From: Candida dubliniensis CD36
Taxonomy: Eukaryota; Ascomycota; Pichiomycetes; Serinales; Debaryomycetaceae
Length of the DNA: 64,000 nt
NCBI RefSeq assembly: GCF_000026945.1
Contig: NC_012861.1
Location: forward strand, 1,178,001-1,242,000
Direction: 5' to 3'
Below, in pieces: positions 30,253-40,642 of the stretch. Numbering within the stretch: position 1 is the first letter of the stretch; every line of letters begins with the position of its first letter. Position numbers and translations under genes: made by a program. The notes below the pieces were generated by a model, which worked only from the letters and a program-made list of their open reading frames with translations, did no database searches and had not been told where the DNA came from.

Positions 30253-32577
30253 ACTGTAAAAATATCAATCTGAGAAGACAGAATCGTAATATTAGTAAAT
30301 ATAATACAAAGCTAATAACCACACAATAAACAGTTTAATCTGTCATGTCATCATGTTGATTTTATTAACCTTTTTTTTTATTTATTTATTCTGCCAATTT
30401 TAGTATCCATCCGATTGTTCATCAATTTAAGTTATTGAAAGATGTGTTTTCACACGCACACTTATTTGATTTCTTTTTTTTTTTTTTTGGCACCACAAAA
30501 CTATTTTTTATTTTGCATTACGAATGCATAACCGCCAATTTGATAAAACGCAATCTGCCCCCAACTTATCTTGGACTTTGTTCGCATGAATACCAATACC
30601 AAGAAGAAATTATTCTATGGTTATAGCTAAAATTTCAGAAATCTTCAACATGAAAGGGAAGAAAACCGGGGGAAAGGAAGCAGTCCCCAGATACTGGCTA
30701 GTGATGAGCTGAAAACATACTTGTCTCGATAAGCAATGTGGATCACACATCATTGCTGCTATTGTTCTATTGATGCATGTAAATAAAGTTACAAAGGCAG
30801 CTTTTCAAAGACAATGTGTAAGGCTTTTTGGTTATCACTATGGGAAAAGTTTCAACAATATTCTACCTTTAAATTTCAGATGCCAGGGAAAAAAGAATAA
30901 CTTACGAACTCTGCTCAAAAAAAGAAAAAAGCTAAAAAGGACTAGAGATGGCAAGGTAGAAATTGAAATTACTAATCACCGTATTACTAATAAATTCAAA
31001 TCCATCTAGGTCCAAGGATCAGTTGAAGCTTAACACATTTAAAAAGCTTTGAGACTTCGAGTATTGAATTAAAATGTTTCGAGCATGATTTAGTCCACTG
31101 GAATTGTGAAGATCATTCGAGGAATTGTATGTAGGTTTAGTTTTTTTTTTTTTTTTTCCTTCCCAAACAGTGTTGCATTCTGTTAAAAATCAAATTTCAG
31201 GTTTGTAGTCCGAAATCCGTCAGAACAAGAAAAGGTATAGAAAGTCAATAAAGAATACCTACCAGTCCGAACATAGAATTTGTAAGCGGAAGAACTGCCA
31301 ATTGACAACAACTCCTTAGAATAATCGATTTTGTCCACTACTCATGTTCAATCGTAGTTTGAGTACATTCTAACTGCAGAACATACCCATCAAATTAGGT
31401 TGCGAGATTGTTTGTTCTAGTTTTTTTTTTTTTTTTTTTTTTTCAAATTTCAATAATATTTGCACCCCTGCTTTTAGTTGCTCTCTCCCTTAATCCACGC
31501 ATTCTTTTTGTTGTACTAATCAACTTAAGCATTTTACATAACCATCCCAACATAGAACTTTCACACAAAAGGACAAACGTTCAAACTTATTTTTGCTTCT
31601 AAACTTTAATATAAACAAGAAGAAACAAGCCAGAGATAAGGAGAGTTTAATTATGCCACACATCAGGACGAATGATAAGAAAGTTTAGTTGGTGTTTTGA
31701 CATTTTTCAATTCAAGCATTGGTTCTTGAATATGAGATCCGAGGCTTTGATTGCTTCACTATAAGTTAGTTAGTACTAGACACATACTAATAATGAGATT
31801 GCACCGATCAATTCTAGAATCTTGTGGCTCCCCAAAAAGAAAAGAAAGAAGGGTTACTAAAAAAACCAATGCATCATGTTACTTTGTGATTGTGTAGTTT
31901 ACTCCATTTCCTTACAAGTTTTGAGTATTTTTCTCCTTTTTATGGATTTCTATTTTACAGAGCAACTCGTTTAAATGTTGGGGTAATTACTAAAGGAAAG
32001 ATGGACACTTTAAATACAATAATATCGAGTAGTCAACGTTCTAGCTTTCTACTGAGCTCCAAAACGTTGTTCAATTCCCATTTTGGTACGTTTTTTTGTA
32101 TTTTATTTTTTCCAAATTGTTTCTCTGAAGTTGATCTATACAGGGATATTATTCGTACCGTTAGGGAGTGGTGGCAGATTAAGGTTGTTGGTTGGTTTTT
32201 TCTATGATTTACGAAAAAAATTAAGATGATAACAACGGCACGAAGAAAACAAGGAACGTAAATTTCGTAATCTTTTTGTTGATATGATTTATGATTTTTG
32301 TTGTTCTCAACGTTAATTAACTCCTCCCCCCCCCCCCTCAATTACATCATTATCATTATTCATGCTTAAGTATTAGTTTGAGAGATTTGTCTTCTCAAAA
32401 GCCCACAGGGTAAGAATGGTTGAGATTTTACTTTGCAACAAACTACGGACTGAAGAATCTGAACTGGTGCACGCATTTTGTTTTCGTTCTTTTTTTAATT
32501 TGGTCTGTATTTTTTTTTTATCCCATTGGAATAACAATTAATTAGTACAACACATCTCATTGCATTTTAAACAACCA

Positions 32578-32928
32578 ATGTCTTTGCTCACTTTTCAGAG
32601 AAACCTCGTGTATTCACATTACCGCCTTAACGTATGCAATCAACTTATTTTTGGGAAAAGATTCTTGAGCACAAAAGAACCCACCAACAAAGATCCATCT
32701 ATCAACCCACATGTATGTTTTTAAGCACTTCATTTCCAACATCAAATAGTCAAAAGAGAATTGGATATACTAACTTTTTTGTGTTTTTTTTTTTTTAAGA
32801 CTGTATTTTACAGACAATTTGCCAAACCGTTTACAAAGATCTGTCTCATTTCAATTGGAACATATTACAGTTTAATATATTTATGGGAATTCCTAGATAA
32901 GCCGGAATCTGGTAAACCTATTCAATAG
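32578..32928 (+). CDS. Small two-exon protein with one membrane segment, probably mitochondrial
   Basis: The model joins exon 1 (32578-32712) to exon 2 (32800-32928), giving 87 residues. Exon 1 encodes an N-terminus with Arg and hydroxylated residues and few acidic ones (MSLLTFQRNLVYSHYRLNV, KRFLSTKEP), like a mitochondrial presequence. Exon 2 encodes TVFYRQFAKPFTK followed by a single hydrophobic segment (ICLISIGTYYSLIYLWEFL) and a short polar tail. Splice signals are excellent: GTATGT, TACTAAC, then a T tract and the first AG (AAG). The frame is kept across the splice, which argues for a real gene. I do not recognise the family; small inner-membrane assembly factors have this shape. The stop lies 27 bases from the convergent stop of IDP1. 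Confidence 0.7.
32713..32799 (+). other. Intron of the small gene
   Basis: 87 bases. Donor GTATGT, perfect branch site TACTAAC at 32768-32774, T-rich tract, acceptor AAG at 32797-32799 (the first AG after the branch). Phase 0. A downstream CAG at 32811-32813 would give another frame and lose the membrane segment. Confidence 0.75.
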
Positions 32929-32955
32929 TGTACATTTTAATAAATATTATTTCCC

Positions 32956-34257
32956 TTATTTCTTCAATCTATCAGCAACAGCATCCAAAAACTCAGTAGT
33001 GGTAACATATGCGGATCTGTCGGTTTTACCCATGGCCAAAGCTAAATCTTTGGTCATGATACGATCTACTTCAACAGTGTCAATGGTGGCTTTTTCAAGT
33101 GTGTTTGCAAAGTCAACGACTTCTGGTGTCTCGTCCAATCTACCTCTTTGGGCCAATCCTCTTGTCCAGGCAAATATGGATGCAATTGAGTTGGTGGAGG
33201 TCTCTTTACCCTGTTGGTGTTGTCTGTAGTGTCTGGTGACGGTACCGTGGGCAGCTTCAGCTTCATAAGCTTTGCCATCTGGAGTCATCAATGCAGATGT
33301 CATTAAACCTAATGATCCAAAACCTTGAGCAACAATATCCGATTGAACATCACCATCATAATTCTTTAATGCCATAACAAATCCACCTTTGGACTTGATC
33401 ATTTGAGCAACCATATCGTCAATCAATCTGTGTTCATACCACAACCCCTTCTTTTCAAATTCGCTGGCATATTCATTTTCATAAATGTCTTGGAAAATGT
33501 CCTTAAATCTACCATCGTATTTTTTCAAAATAGTGTTCTTGGTTGACATGTACAATGGCAAGTTCTTGGACAATGCCATGTTGAAGGAGGCACGAGCAAA
33601 GCCACTAATAGACTCGTCGGTGTTATACATGGCTAATCCGACCCCGGGACCGGTGTAATCGTAGACCTTATGAGTTTGGGTTTCCCCACCACTGGCTGGA
33701 GTGAATCTCAATTCCAATTTACCTGGCTCAGTAATGACTAAATCAGTAGCTTTATATTGATCCCCAAAGGCATGTCTACCTATAACAATTGGTTCTTTCC
33801 ATCCAGGAATCAATCTTGGAATGCATGGGATAATAATTGATTCTCTAAATACAGTACCACCAAGAATATTTCTAATAGTACCATTTGGAGAAAGCCACAT
33901 TTTCTTCAAGTTGAATTCCTTGACTCTAGCTTCGTCGGGGGTGATTGTTGCACATTTGACACCGACACCATGTTCTTTAATTGCGTTTGCCGCATCAATG
34001 GTGATCTGGTCGTTAGTGGCATCACGAGACTCAATTCCTAAATCATAATATTTCAAGTTGACATCCAAGTACGGCAAGATCAATTGATCTTTGATTTTTT
34101 GCCAAATAATACGAGTCATTTCATCCCCGTCCAATTCGACAATGGGGTTTTTCACTTTGATCTTATCTAAAATTGAAGCGGTACTGGAAAACCCACGAAT
34201 GTGTTTCAGCAACATGGCTGTACGGTTGATAGTTCTTGTAGTAGTTGTTCTAATCAT
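32956..34257 (-). CDS. IDP1: Mitochondrial NADP-dependent isocitrate dehydrogenase
   Basis: 433 residues. It oxidises isocitrate to 2-oxoglutarate with NADP, supplying NADPH in the mitochondrial matrix. The first ~30 residues are rich in Arg and Thr with no acidic residue ([20 protein letters not shown]) and then GFSSTAS, a clear presequence, which separates it from the cytosolic and peroxisomal isozymes. The mature enzyme begins near [19 protein letters not shown]. It shows the substrate-binding segment [12 protein letters not shown], the metal and catalytic region around [18 protein letters not shown], and AAHGTVTRH with [13 protein letters not shown]. There is no PTS1 at the end (LKK). Length is that of yeast Idp1 (428). 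Confident. Confidence 0.93.
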   Translation of the reverse strand: MIRTTTTRTINRTAMLLKHIRGFSSTASILDKIKVKNPIVELDGDEMTRIIWQKIKDQLILPYLDVNLKYYDLGIESRDATNDQITIDAANAIKEHGVGVKCATITPDEARVKEFNLKKMWLSPNGTIRNILGGTVFRESIIIPCIPRLIPGWKEPIVIGRHAFGDQYKATDLVITEPGKLELRFTPASGGETQTHKVYDYTGPGVGLAMYNTDESISGFARASFNMALSKNLPLYMSTKNTILKKYDGRFKDIFQDIYENEYASEFEKKGLWYEHRLIDDMVAQMIKSKGGFVMALKNYDGDVQSDIVAQGFGSLGLMTSALMTPDGKAYEAEAAHGTVTRHYRQHQQGKETSTNSIASIFAWTRGLAQRGRLDETPEVVDFANTLEKATIDTVEVDRIMTKDLALAMGKTDRSAYVTTTEFLDAVADRLKK

Positions 34258-34924
34258 GGTTTTTGCTTCTGTAAATGTTCACGAACAGACAGTTTGGTAG
34301 GGTTGGTGAATTGTTGAAAAGTCTAATGGAGAGGCGAAAAGGGCGAAGTAAAAAAAAAAAAAGAATCTAATTTATGTTTAGCGCGATAGGCAGGGCCGAC
34401 AAATTTAATAATGAAAATGGAAGAGAAAGAGAAGAAAAAAAAAAAAGATTACTCATTCCATTGTCGCAAATATTAAACGCCGATTCAGGAGTTTTTGGTA
34501 AGATTCAATCTAAGAATTATTATATGTCAATCCAGCCTTTACAGTTGTAGAGTTGCTAACCAAAGAAAAAGGCATCCACATCAAGATCAAATAGATGATA
34601 ATTTTATTGTTTAAAGTGATATAGTTGGCTTTTGCTCTAACTTATTTACCAATGAACAAATTTACCGTGAGAAATTTTCAAAAAATTGTTGTAAATGCAT
34701 ACTCTCATTTAAATGCCAGTATATCCTGACCACTAATAATATCTAATTTAACTTCACAACTGTACATTCATAGAGGTGACTTTTGAAATGCGTCTTCATA
34801 TGGTTTTGAATTCATACAGTTCGAAACCTTATTCCACTGGTTGCAAAGTTGAGTTTTTCAGATACGATTCCTTTTTTTTTTTCTGTTTCTATCCCGCTGA
34901 ACCGGAGTTCAAAGACTAATAACA
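34258..34924. other. Divergent promoter of IDP1 and the RING gene
   Basis: 667 bases with A runs at 34351-34362 and 34436-34446 and a T run near 34872. No gene was seen. Confidence 0.5.
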
Positions 34925-36098
34925 ATGAACCAAGAATTCGATCAGAACCTGCCTTACATTTATTGCGGTATATGCTTCAAAGACAACCATGATGTTGAAG
35001 GGCTAGAAAATAAGCTACTATTGACATCCTGTGCCCATATAACCTGTGACATTCATGTTCAATCAAGTATGTTTTTGCTTTGCTTTTCTTTTCTGAAAAA
35101 TAACACAGAGAGTTTACAACTTGATTACTAACCACACATTAGAGACCGTTGAGCTGTACTTGGCCCAGAACGATACCAACTCATCCTGTCCAGTTTGTGG
35201 ATCTAATCCAATATCAACTGTTCCCATCAACAGAATGTTGCCTGTTGAATTGAAAAACTTTTTCATCCCGACACCACAGCAAATTGATTTGTTAACCAGT
35301 TCTGGGAAGTTCCAATATTGCTCACTAGTTGAAAGAATTAACCATTACAGATCCACCATATCCAAAATGGATGAAAAATTGAAAAAACAAAAGGAGTTTC
35401 TATATGCGGCAAAAGAAGAAATAACCCAACTAAGTAAATATAAACATCAAGTTCATGATTTAAATGACGAAATAGACTTACTTAGAAAACAGCTACAAAA
35501 TAGAACACGGCCAGACACTTTCGATCTATCGAATGAAAATGGAAATGAAGATGAAAATGAAAATAGTGGAGACTTTGAAAACAATATTTTTACACGCGAA
35601 CCAAGTCCAGTCCAAACAGCTCTGCACACATTTATCAACAAAGTGCATAGAGAATCTTCGCAGAAAGTAATACCAATCTCAAAACCAGATGCTGGTGAAA
35701 GAAATGGTTCAACAAGAAGGAGGTCTTTTTTCGCTGAGTCAACAAAACTAGGAGAAATCAATTCAAGGTCAATTTCATCCAGCAACGAATCTAATAATTC
35801 GCTCAATAGTTTAAAACGATTTAGCTTTGAAAGTCCCAAAAAGAAGTACTTACAAAATCCAATAGGCAAACGATCTGCTACCAGTCAGCTTGCAACCCGA
35901 ATAACAGCCAACATGAAACTAGGAGTCCCTGTGAGTGCATCCAATGCACTGTCCAGGAGCTATCAAAATGGCTATGTGCACAAAGCTTCCAAAGAGCCTA
36001 TATTGATGAGAACTATGAGACGAGCCAGCGAATCATCGCCATACTTTAAAGGGTTTAAAAATAACAACCATGACCATCATCACCAGTATAAACGTTAA
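34925..36098 (+). CDS. RING-finger protein of the Zip3/RNF212 type, two exons
   Basis: The model joins exon 1 (34925-35066) to exon 2 (35143-36098), giving 365 residues. The N-terminal RING has Cys14, Cys17, Cys36, His38, Cys41 and His44 in exon 1, and CPVC a few residues into exon 2, so the intron splits the finger. A coiled coil follows at about 115-170 (STISKMDEKLKKQKEFLYAAKEE), then a Ser/Asn/Arg-rich tail with SSNESNNS and a basic end. This order (N-terminal RING, coiled coil, Ser-rich tail) is that of Zip3/Cst9 and RNF212/HEI10, SUMO or ubiquitin ligases acting at crossover sites in meiosis. A meiotic role in this mostly parasexual lineage is uncertain. The RING and splice are sure; the subfamily is likely only. 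Confidence 0.78.
35067..35142 (+). other. Intron splitting the RING finger
   Basis: 76 bases. Donor GTATGT, perfect TACTAAC at 35126-35132, acceptor TAG at 35140-35142. Phase 1 (codon AAG is joined across it). Retention would end the protein after 68 residues with half a RING. Confidence 0.9.
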
Positions 36099-36872
36099 TT
36101 CTTGAAATTGCTGGTTGAAAGCTTACATACACTTTTAGCAGTCATTACCCATTATAAAATTAAGTAAACCGAAGGAAAAAAAAAAAAAAAATTATCTCTA
36201 AACTCTTTTGTTACTATCTTTTCCTCTTTGCTAAACTATCATCCAGATCATATTTAACCCCTTCTATCCAGAATTCTCTAGACTGGCCCACTGTCGCCTC
36301 GTCAGACTTGGGTGTTGTCTAGGTGAAATATAAACTCTCTTTTTAGCCAGAAGTGCACGCCCTAGCATAACAAAATATTTTCTAAAAAAACCGAAAACTA
36401 TTTAAAGAGGGCGTTTTCTTTTGTTTTCCTTCCATGCGTTTGATTTTTAGATTGATTTTTCTTTTCTTCAATCAGATTCTTCCTTCCTCCGACTTTTATT
36501 TATAGATTAGAGTCGCTTACAGAATTTGTAACTAGATCACTAGATTGTCCTTGTTGGAAAGTATTAACAATAAAGAATATTATACATTAGAGAGTTTTGT
36601 GTGGTTATACATAAATTAGTTGATTTGACCCATCAAACACTCTTTACTGATTACATTCTTTATTATTGATAATTTATTAGTTTTATACAACAAAAAAAAA
36701 AACGTTCCAAACAAGGTCATAATAATAACATATTTATATAAATAAGAGAGCAAACACATTATTTATATATCTATGTTGTGCACCACAAACACAAATCATC
36801 TTTGCATTTAACCTGACATAAGAGACCTGTCACGTGCTTATCTTCCGGAAGACTCTGATTATTTGCCAAAAC
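36099..36872. other. Intergenic upstream of the CID gene
   Basis: 774 bases. It has an A run at 36178-36190, an A run near 36693 and a CACGTG at 36832-36837 just before the ATG. No gene was seen. Confidence 0.5.
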
Positions 36873-39308
36873 ATGAATATTAACAAGTTCAAGTCTGGTC
36901 TTAAGAAACTAACTGTCAATAAAAGGATTATCATCGATGAGCTAACTGCTTTTGCTGACGAATATTCAGCCGATGGGGCTGAGGAAATAGCGGCAGCTAT
37001 TCAAGAACACATCGACACGTGCCCTCCACAGCACAAACTATTTGCATTCTACCTTTTGGATAACATATGCAAAACCGTCGGTAACCCTTACAACATTCTT
37101 CTAGCAAATGGGCTTTTTCAACTCTTTAGAAGTACCTATGTTCATGTTGATGATGGTACACGACACATGTTGATAGAATTGTTCACAACATGGAAACAAT
37201 ATGACGATCACACAACTGTTTTTAATATGCAGGTTTTACAAAAAATTGAGAAATTTATTCAACAAGCACAAAATCTTCGTTCAGCTTCTCCTGGACTAGA
37301 ACACACATCAAAATCTGATTTAACCCCCCGAGTTCTTATTAAAAATGCCAAAGAATTGTTGACATTGCATGATCAGTTGATTTTGCAAGTCAGCAATTTT
37401 GTCAAGGGAGACTATCATAAATTTTTGTCGGAGGAAGATTTTCATTTTATCGACCAATTTAAGCTCATCCAAAAAGAATTGTACGACCTGATTAATGAAA
37501 TACTCAGTCACATTTACGAGGACGTGAATCTATATGGTGGTGCTAGTAACAATGGGACGGAGAGGTTGATCAGTACCCCTCAATTCGAAATTAATGCAGA
37601 GAGGTACAAAGTTGACATTGTTAGAAACCAAAAGGATATGTTCAAACAGCAGCAGTCGTTTACCGATTTCCTTACTACTTGCAAGCCGCGATTGCACAAG
37701 GCTTATATTTTGAAGAAAGAGAAAAGAGAAAAAATAAAATACCTTAAGAAATACAGATTTGTCATAGAAAAGCGTCCCAATTCAAGGTTTTTCTCACATG
37801 TTTTGAATGAATCGGAAGAGTTCATTGATTTAATTGACAAGTTTGGAAAGGTCACTAAGTTTACACCAGAAGAGTTATTGTTCGTTAACGAACCACAGTT
37901 GACGGAAATCCCGCGAGAAGAAGAAACCCATGATCATCAAATTAACTCAAATTTCTTAGGATTCCCTGTTGATCTCGATACCCTAAAGAAAACAGCAGCT
38001 ATTCAAGATAAACCACAAGAATCTATTTTAGGGATTTCCATTAATTTGGACAGTCTTTTAGGTTCTGGCAGTGACAGCACCAAAAATTCAAATGGGTATA
38101 CAGACAAATCACAAGATTTGGCATTGTTGCAACAGCTGCCTTTGCATCAACAACCAATGAAAGATTTATCCATTTCTTCACCATTACCACTAACTTCATT
38201 TTCAACACCTACCATTGATCAACCTACGTCCGAGGAACAACTCCAACCTGTATGGATTCCCAATAACACTTTAGATAATCGAACTCATGAAGAAGAATCC
38301 CTGATTTCTGGTCAGCCCACACAACATGATATGCAATTGCAATTATCCTCTCATGATGCTTTAGAAATCACACAAACACAAAGCCGTGAACAGAATCCAG
38401 ATCCACAACCGGTGCTTTCAAACGATCGACCAAAATCTTTGGAAGATATTGATGGGGTAATAATATATTATCCGATTTTTGGAGATCAACCAAGTTTGGT
38501 AAATAATGGTTCCTTTAAACATCCAAGAAAAGTATTCAGAAGACTGGTTCAAACACAATCCATTGGAGATCTCACTTTGAAGCATATCCCCGAATTTTAT
38601 AAACAATATGAGATCGATGTTAATCTTCCAAAGTTTGCACACCCAAATCATTTCCCAATTATCCCAGAGTTTAGAGAAAATGAAAGGAATTTGGATGGTT
38701 CATCAAATAGCAATGGCAATGAGGTTCTACAAATTGAATATCACAAAGATGCAACAGAAAATGAGAAGGAAAAGGTCGAGAATACAGAAGTGGTAAACAA
38801 TAGAGAATTAATTAAAGATTCAGAAGCACCGCAAGTGCAGCCACTGGTATCAACAAACGAAAGTCGATCTACAATTGAAAACAGCACATCATCTACAAAT
38901 GAAAAAGAAGTGCAATACATTACTTCACCAGTCCAACCTGCAAATTCATCTGTTGCAAATAACGGAACTCTAGAAGTACCACAAGGTGCTGCTGTTTTAC
39001 CACTGAGAAAAATCAGTTTGAATGATTATAATAAAACCAAGTTGGTTCAATCAACTTCCTCCCACTCATCAACGTCACAACTATCAGCACCACCGCCACC
39101 TCCTCCACCACATGGTTCACCTCATAATGAATCATCAGATCCCCGTACTGAAAACACAAGGTCAGATAGATCTCGTTTAACTAATCGCCTGTTGTATTCA
39201 AATTTGGCAATTCCATCTAACCGGGCAAGATCAAGTTTAAAGAGAAAAGGATCAAGTGATGAAACACCTAGACAGACCAAACACGTAAAATTTACCACTG
39301 ACTCATGA
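36873..39308 (+). CDS. CID (RNA polymerase II CTD-interacting domain) protein, Pcf11-like
   Basis: 811 residues from the ATG at 36873; the frame runs 13 codons upstream to a GTG. The first ~140 residues form a CID: FKSGLKKLTVNKRIIIDELT, HKLFAFYLLDNICKTVGNPY and YVHVDDGTRHMLIELFTTWK match the CID of Pcf11 best. CIDs bind the phosphorylated Pol II C-terminal domain in cleavage, polyadenylation and termination. A helical segment with a basic KKEKREKIKYLKKYRF lies at about 270-300. The rest is polar with a Pro run near 745 and a nuclear-type KRKG and KHVKF end. The Cys-containing zinc fingers of Pcf11 are not seen, so it may be a divergent Pcf11 or another CID factor. Moderately sure. Confidence 0.7.
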   Translation: MNINKFKSGLKKLTVNKRIIIDELTAFADEYSADGAEEIAAAIQEHIDTCPPQHKLFAFYLLDNICKTVGNPYNILLANGLFQLFRSTYVHVDDGTRHMLIELFTTWKQYDDHTTVFNMQVLQKIEKFIQQAQNLRSASPGLEHTSKSDLTPRVLIKNAKELLTLHDQLILQVSNFVKGDYHKFLSEEDFHFIDQFKLIQKELYDLINEILSHIYEDVNLYGGASNNGTERLISTPQFEINAERYKVDIVRNQKDMFKQQQSFTDFLTTCKPRLHKAYILKKEKREKIKYLKKYRFVIEKRPNSRFFSHVLNESEEFIDLIDKFGKVTKFTPEELLFVNEPQLTEIPREEETHDHQINSNFLGFPVDLDTLKKTAAIQDKPQESILGISINLDSLLGSGSDSTKNSNGYTDKSQDLALLQQLPLHQQPMKDLSISSPLPLTSFSTPTIDQPTSEEQLQPVWIPNNTLDNRTHEEESLISGQPTQHDMQLQLSSHDALEITQTQSREQNPDPQPVLSNDRPKSLEDIDGVIIYYPIFGDQPSLVNNGSFKHPRKVFRRLVQTQSIGDLTLKHIPEFYKQYEIDVNLPKFAHPNHFPIIPEFRENERNLDGSSNSNGNEVLQIEYHKDATENEKEKVENTEVVNNRELIKDSEAPQVQPLVSTNESRSTIENSTSSTNEKEVQYITSPVQPANSSVANNGTLEVPQGAAVLPLRKISLNDYNKTKLVQSTSSHSSTSQLSAPPPPPPPHGSPHNESSDPRTENTRSDRSRLTNRLLYSNLAIPSNRARSSLKRKGSSDETPRQTKHVKFTTDS

Positions 39309-39587
39309 TTTGTGGTTTGTTGATAAGTTTTTTTTTTTTTTCAACAGTCGGGGATTAGTTCAATATAGAGAAAACATATAAATATTTTGGTTTGTATAGA
39401 AAAATGAATTGAAGTAGTATCTACGTTTATACAGTACAACAAATGTAGTCTTCATAACAACACGAATATGTATATTTAGATATAGCTAAATGCAAAATTC
39501 TTTTCTCCTCATTGAAAAATCCAAACAAACTAAAACATAAAATATTATAATGGTAATAAGAACATCTGTAGGTTAATGATTGAAAAT

Positions 39588-39869
39588 CTATTCAGTCTTG
39601 TTGAAAGCACCAGATTTCTTTAATTGCCACCATGAGGTTAAGAATGGGAAAGCAAAGAAGAATCCCAATACACCCCAGTACCAGACAGAAAATGGAATAA
39701 ATTTTCTGTTCTTAACTTTAAATGGTAAATTTTCGTAAGGACCTTCTTTTGCTGCACCGTAAACAATGGTGTTAATATCAAATTTTCTGGCAGAAACTTG
39801 GAAGTTTCTTCTAGTGAGGATTCTTGATGGAAGAGTTCTAGCTGGTCTTAAAGCTGATTGAGCAAACAT
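39588..39869 (-). CDS. COX8: Cytochrome c oxidase subunit 8
   Basis: 93 residues. The presequence is Arg/Ala/Ser-rich (MFAQSALRPARTLPSRILTR). The mature part has YENLPFKVKNRKFIPFS, a single membrane helix (about 60-80, YWGVLGFFFAFPFLTSW) and the end WQLKKSGAF followed by NKTE. Yeast Cox8 has the same YENIPFKVKGRK and QLKKSGAF, so the call is firm. Cox8 is a nuclear-coded accessory subunit of complex IV in the inner membrane (animal COX7c family). The gene is divergent from COX9 with 366 bases between starts, and converges on the CID gene. Confidence 0.95.
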   Translation of the reverse strand: MFAQSALRPARTLPSRILTRRNFQVSARKFDINTIVYGAAKEGPYENLPFKVKNRKFIPFSVWYWGVLGFFFAFPFLTSWWQLKKSGAFNKTE

Positions 39870-40235
39870 GTTGTGTAGAAATAAATGCTGTACTAAATTG
39901 ATGATATCAGTTTGTAAATGAGTGTGGTCTGGTTTTTTTTTTTCTTTTGGTCTTTTCTACTCTCAGTTTGATGAAAAAAATGGTTGGGTCGTGCGATTTT
40001 TGCAGATAATCGTTTGTTAGTCAAACCACTAAATTTTTATTGGCTGGAAGCAAATTTCGCTTTCTTTTATGAGCTGATTTTATATGTAACGGAATTTGAT
40101 TACACAGCCAAAAATAAAACTGTGAAAACCCACAACCAAAACCTAGAGGAAAAAAAAAAAAATTGTGTATGTATATAGAACAAGTTTGACATTAGTTCAT
40201 CCATCTACTTACATAATTAATAACTACAAAACAAA
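39870..40235. promoter_or_regulatory. Shared promoter of COX8 and COX9
   Basis: 366 bases between the two ATGs. It includes an inverted CCAAT box, ATTGG at 40039-40043, the target of the Hap2/3/5 complex that drives respiratory genes in yeasts, near the middle of the interval. Regulation from one site of both complex IV genes is inferred. An A run lies at 40149-40161. Confidence 0.45.
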
Positions 40236-40421
40236 ATGGCTCTTGCTCCAATCACAGGTACTTTAAAAAGAAAAATCATAACTGATATCACCATCGGTTT
40301 TGCCGCTGGTTTTGGTTTGGCTTTCTTATACTGGGAGGTCGAACATAAACCAATCATTGCCAAGAGAGATGCTTATTACGCACAATTAAGAAAGCAAAAG
40401 GAAATCGAAGAAGGTGCTTAA
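40236..40421 (+). CDS. COX9: Cytochrome c oxidase subunit 9
   Basis: 61 residues, MALAPITGTLKRKIITDITI at the start, against MTIAPITGTIKRRVIMDI in yeast Cox9. One membrane helix (about 17-35, ITIGFAAGFGLAFLYWEV) is followed by a charged tail with RDAYYAQLRKQKE, like the yeast EKFYAELAERKK. There is no cleaved presequence, as known for Cox9. It is an accessory subunit of complex IV (animal COX6c family). It faces away from COX8 across a short shared promoter. The ATG has AAAA before it, as is usual in yeasts. Confident. Confidence 0.95.
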   Translation: MALAPITGTLKRKIITDITIGFAAGFGLAFLYWEVEHKPIIAKRDAYYAQLRKQKEIEEGA

Positions 40422-40642
40422 ATCAAGCTTAAGAAGAAGTGATATGCTTTCATGTTTTGGATGGATTAGTCTCCTTTGAGTAAAAGCTACAACAAAGAAA
40501 ATCAATACTGTTGATGGTTTAGTGTTTTATTTTTGCATTCAGACTTCATTTATGTTATAAGTATTCTTGTTTTACATATATTCTACAAATATAAAATTAC
40601 GTTAAATTATGGTTAAAAAATGTATTTTTCTTCCATTTCTAT

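Larger units (their letters stand above)
29091..32577. other. 3.5 kb gene-free region upstream of XBP1
   Basis: No gene can be supported. It holds a 9-base triple repeat (29469-29495), inverted repeats at 29853-29893 and 30212-30252, a T run of more than 20 at about 31421-31443 and a C run of 12 at 32326-32337. A basic 78-codon frame (30773-31009) is noted but not accepted. It is most simply a long regulatory region of XBP1. Confidence 0.5.

Noticed and set aside
30773..31009. 78-codon basic open frame in the XBP1 upstream region
   Set aside because: No recognisable motif, chance length for AT-rich DNA, no splice signals.
31890..32207. 105-codon plus-strand frame
   Set aside because: It begins at TTG, is rich in Phe and Leu from T runs, and overlaps another chance frame on the other strand.
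29091..32577. Centromere in the gene-free region
   Set aside because: The size is near that of Candida centromeres, but sequence alone cannot show one; a long regulator promoter is simpler.
32800..32900. Alternative CAG acceptor (32811-32813) for the small spliced gene
   Set aside because: It is the second AG after the branch site and gives a frame without the membrane segment.
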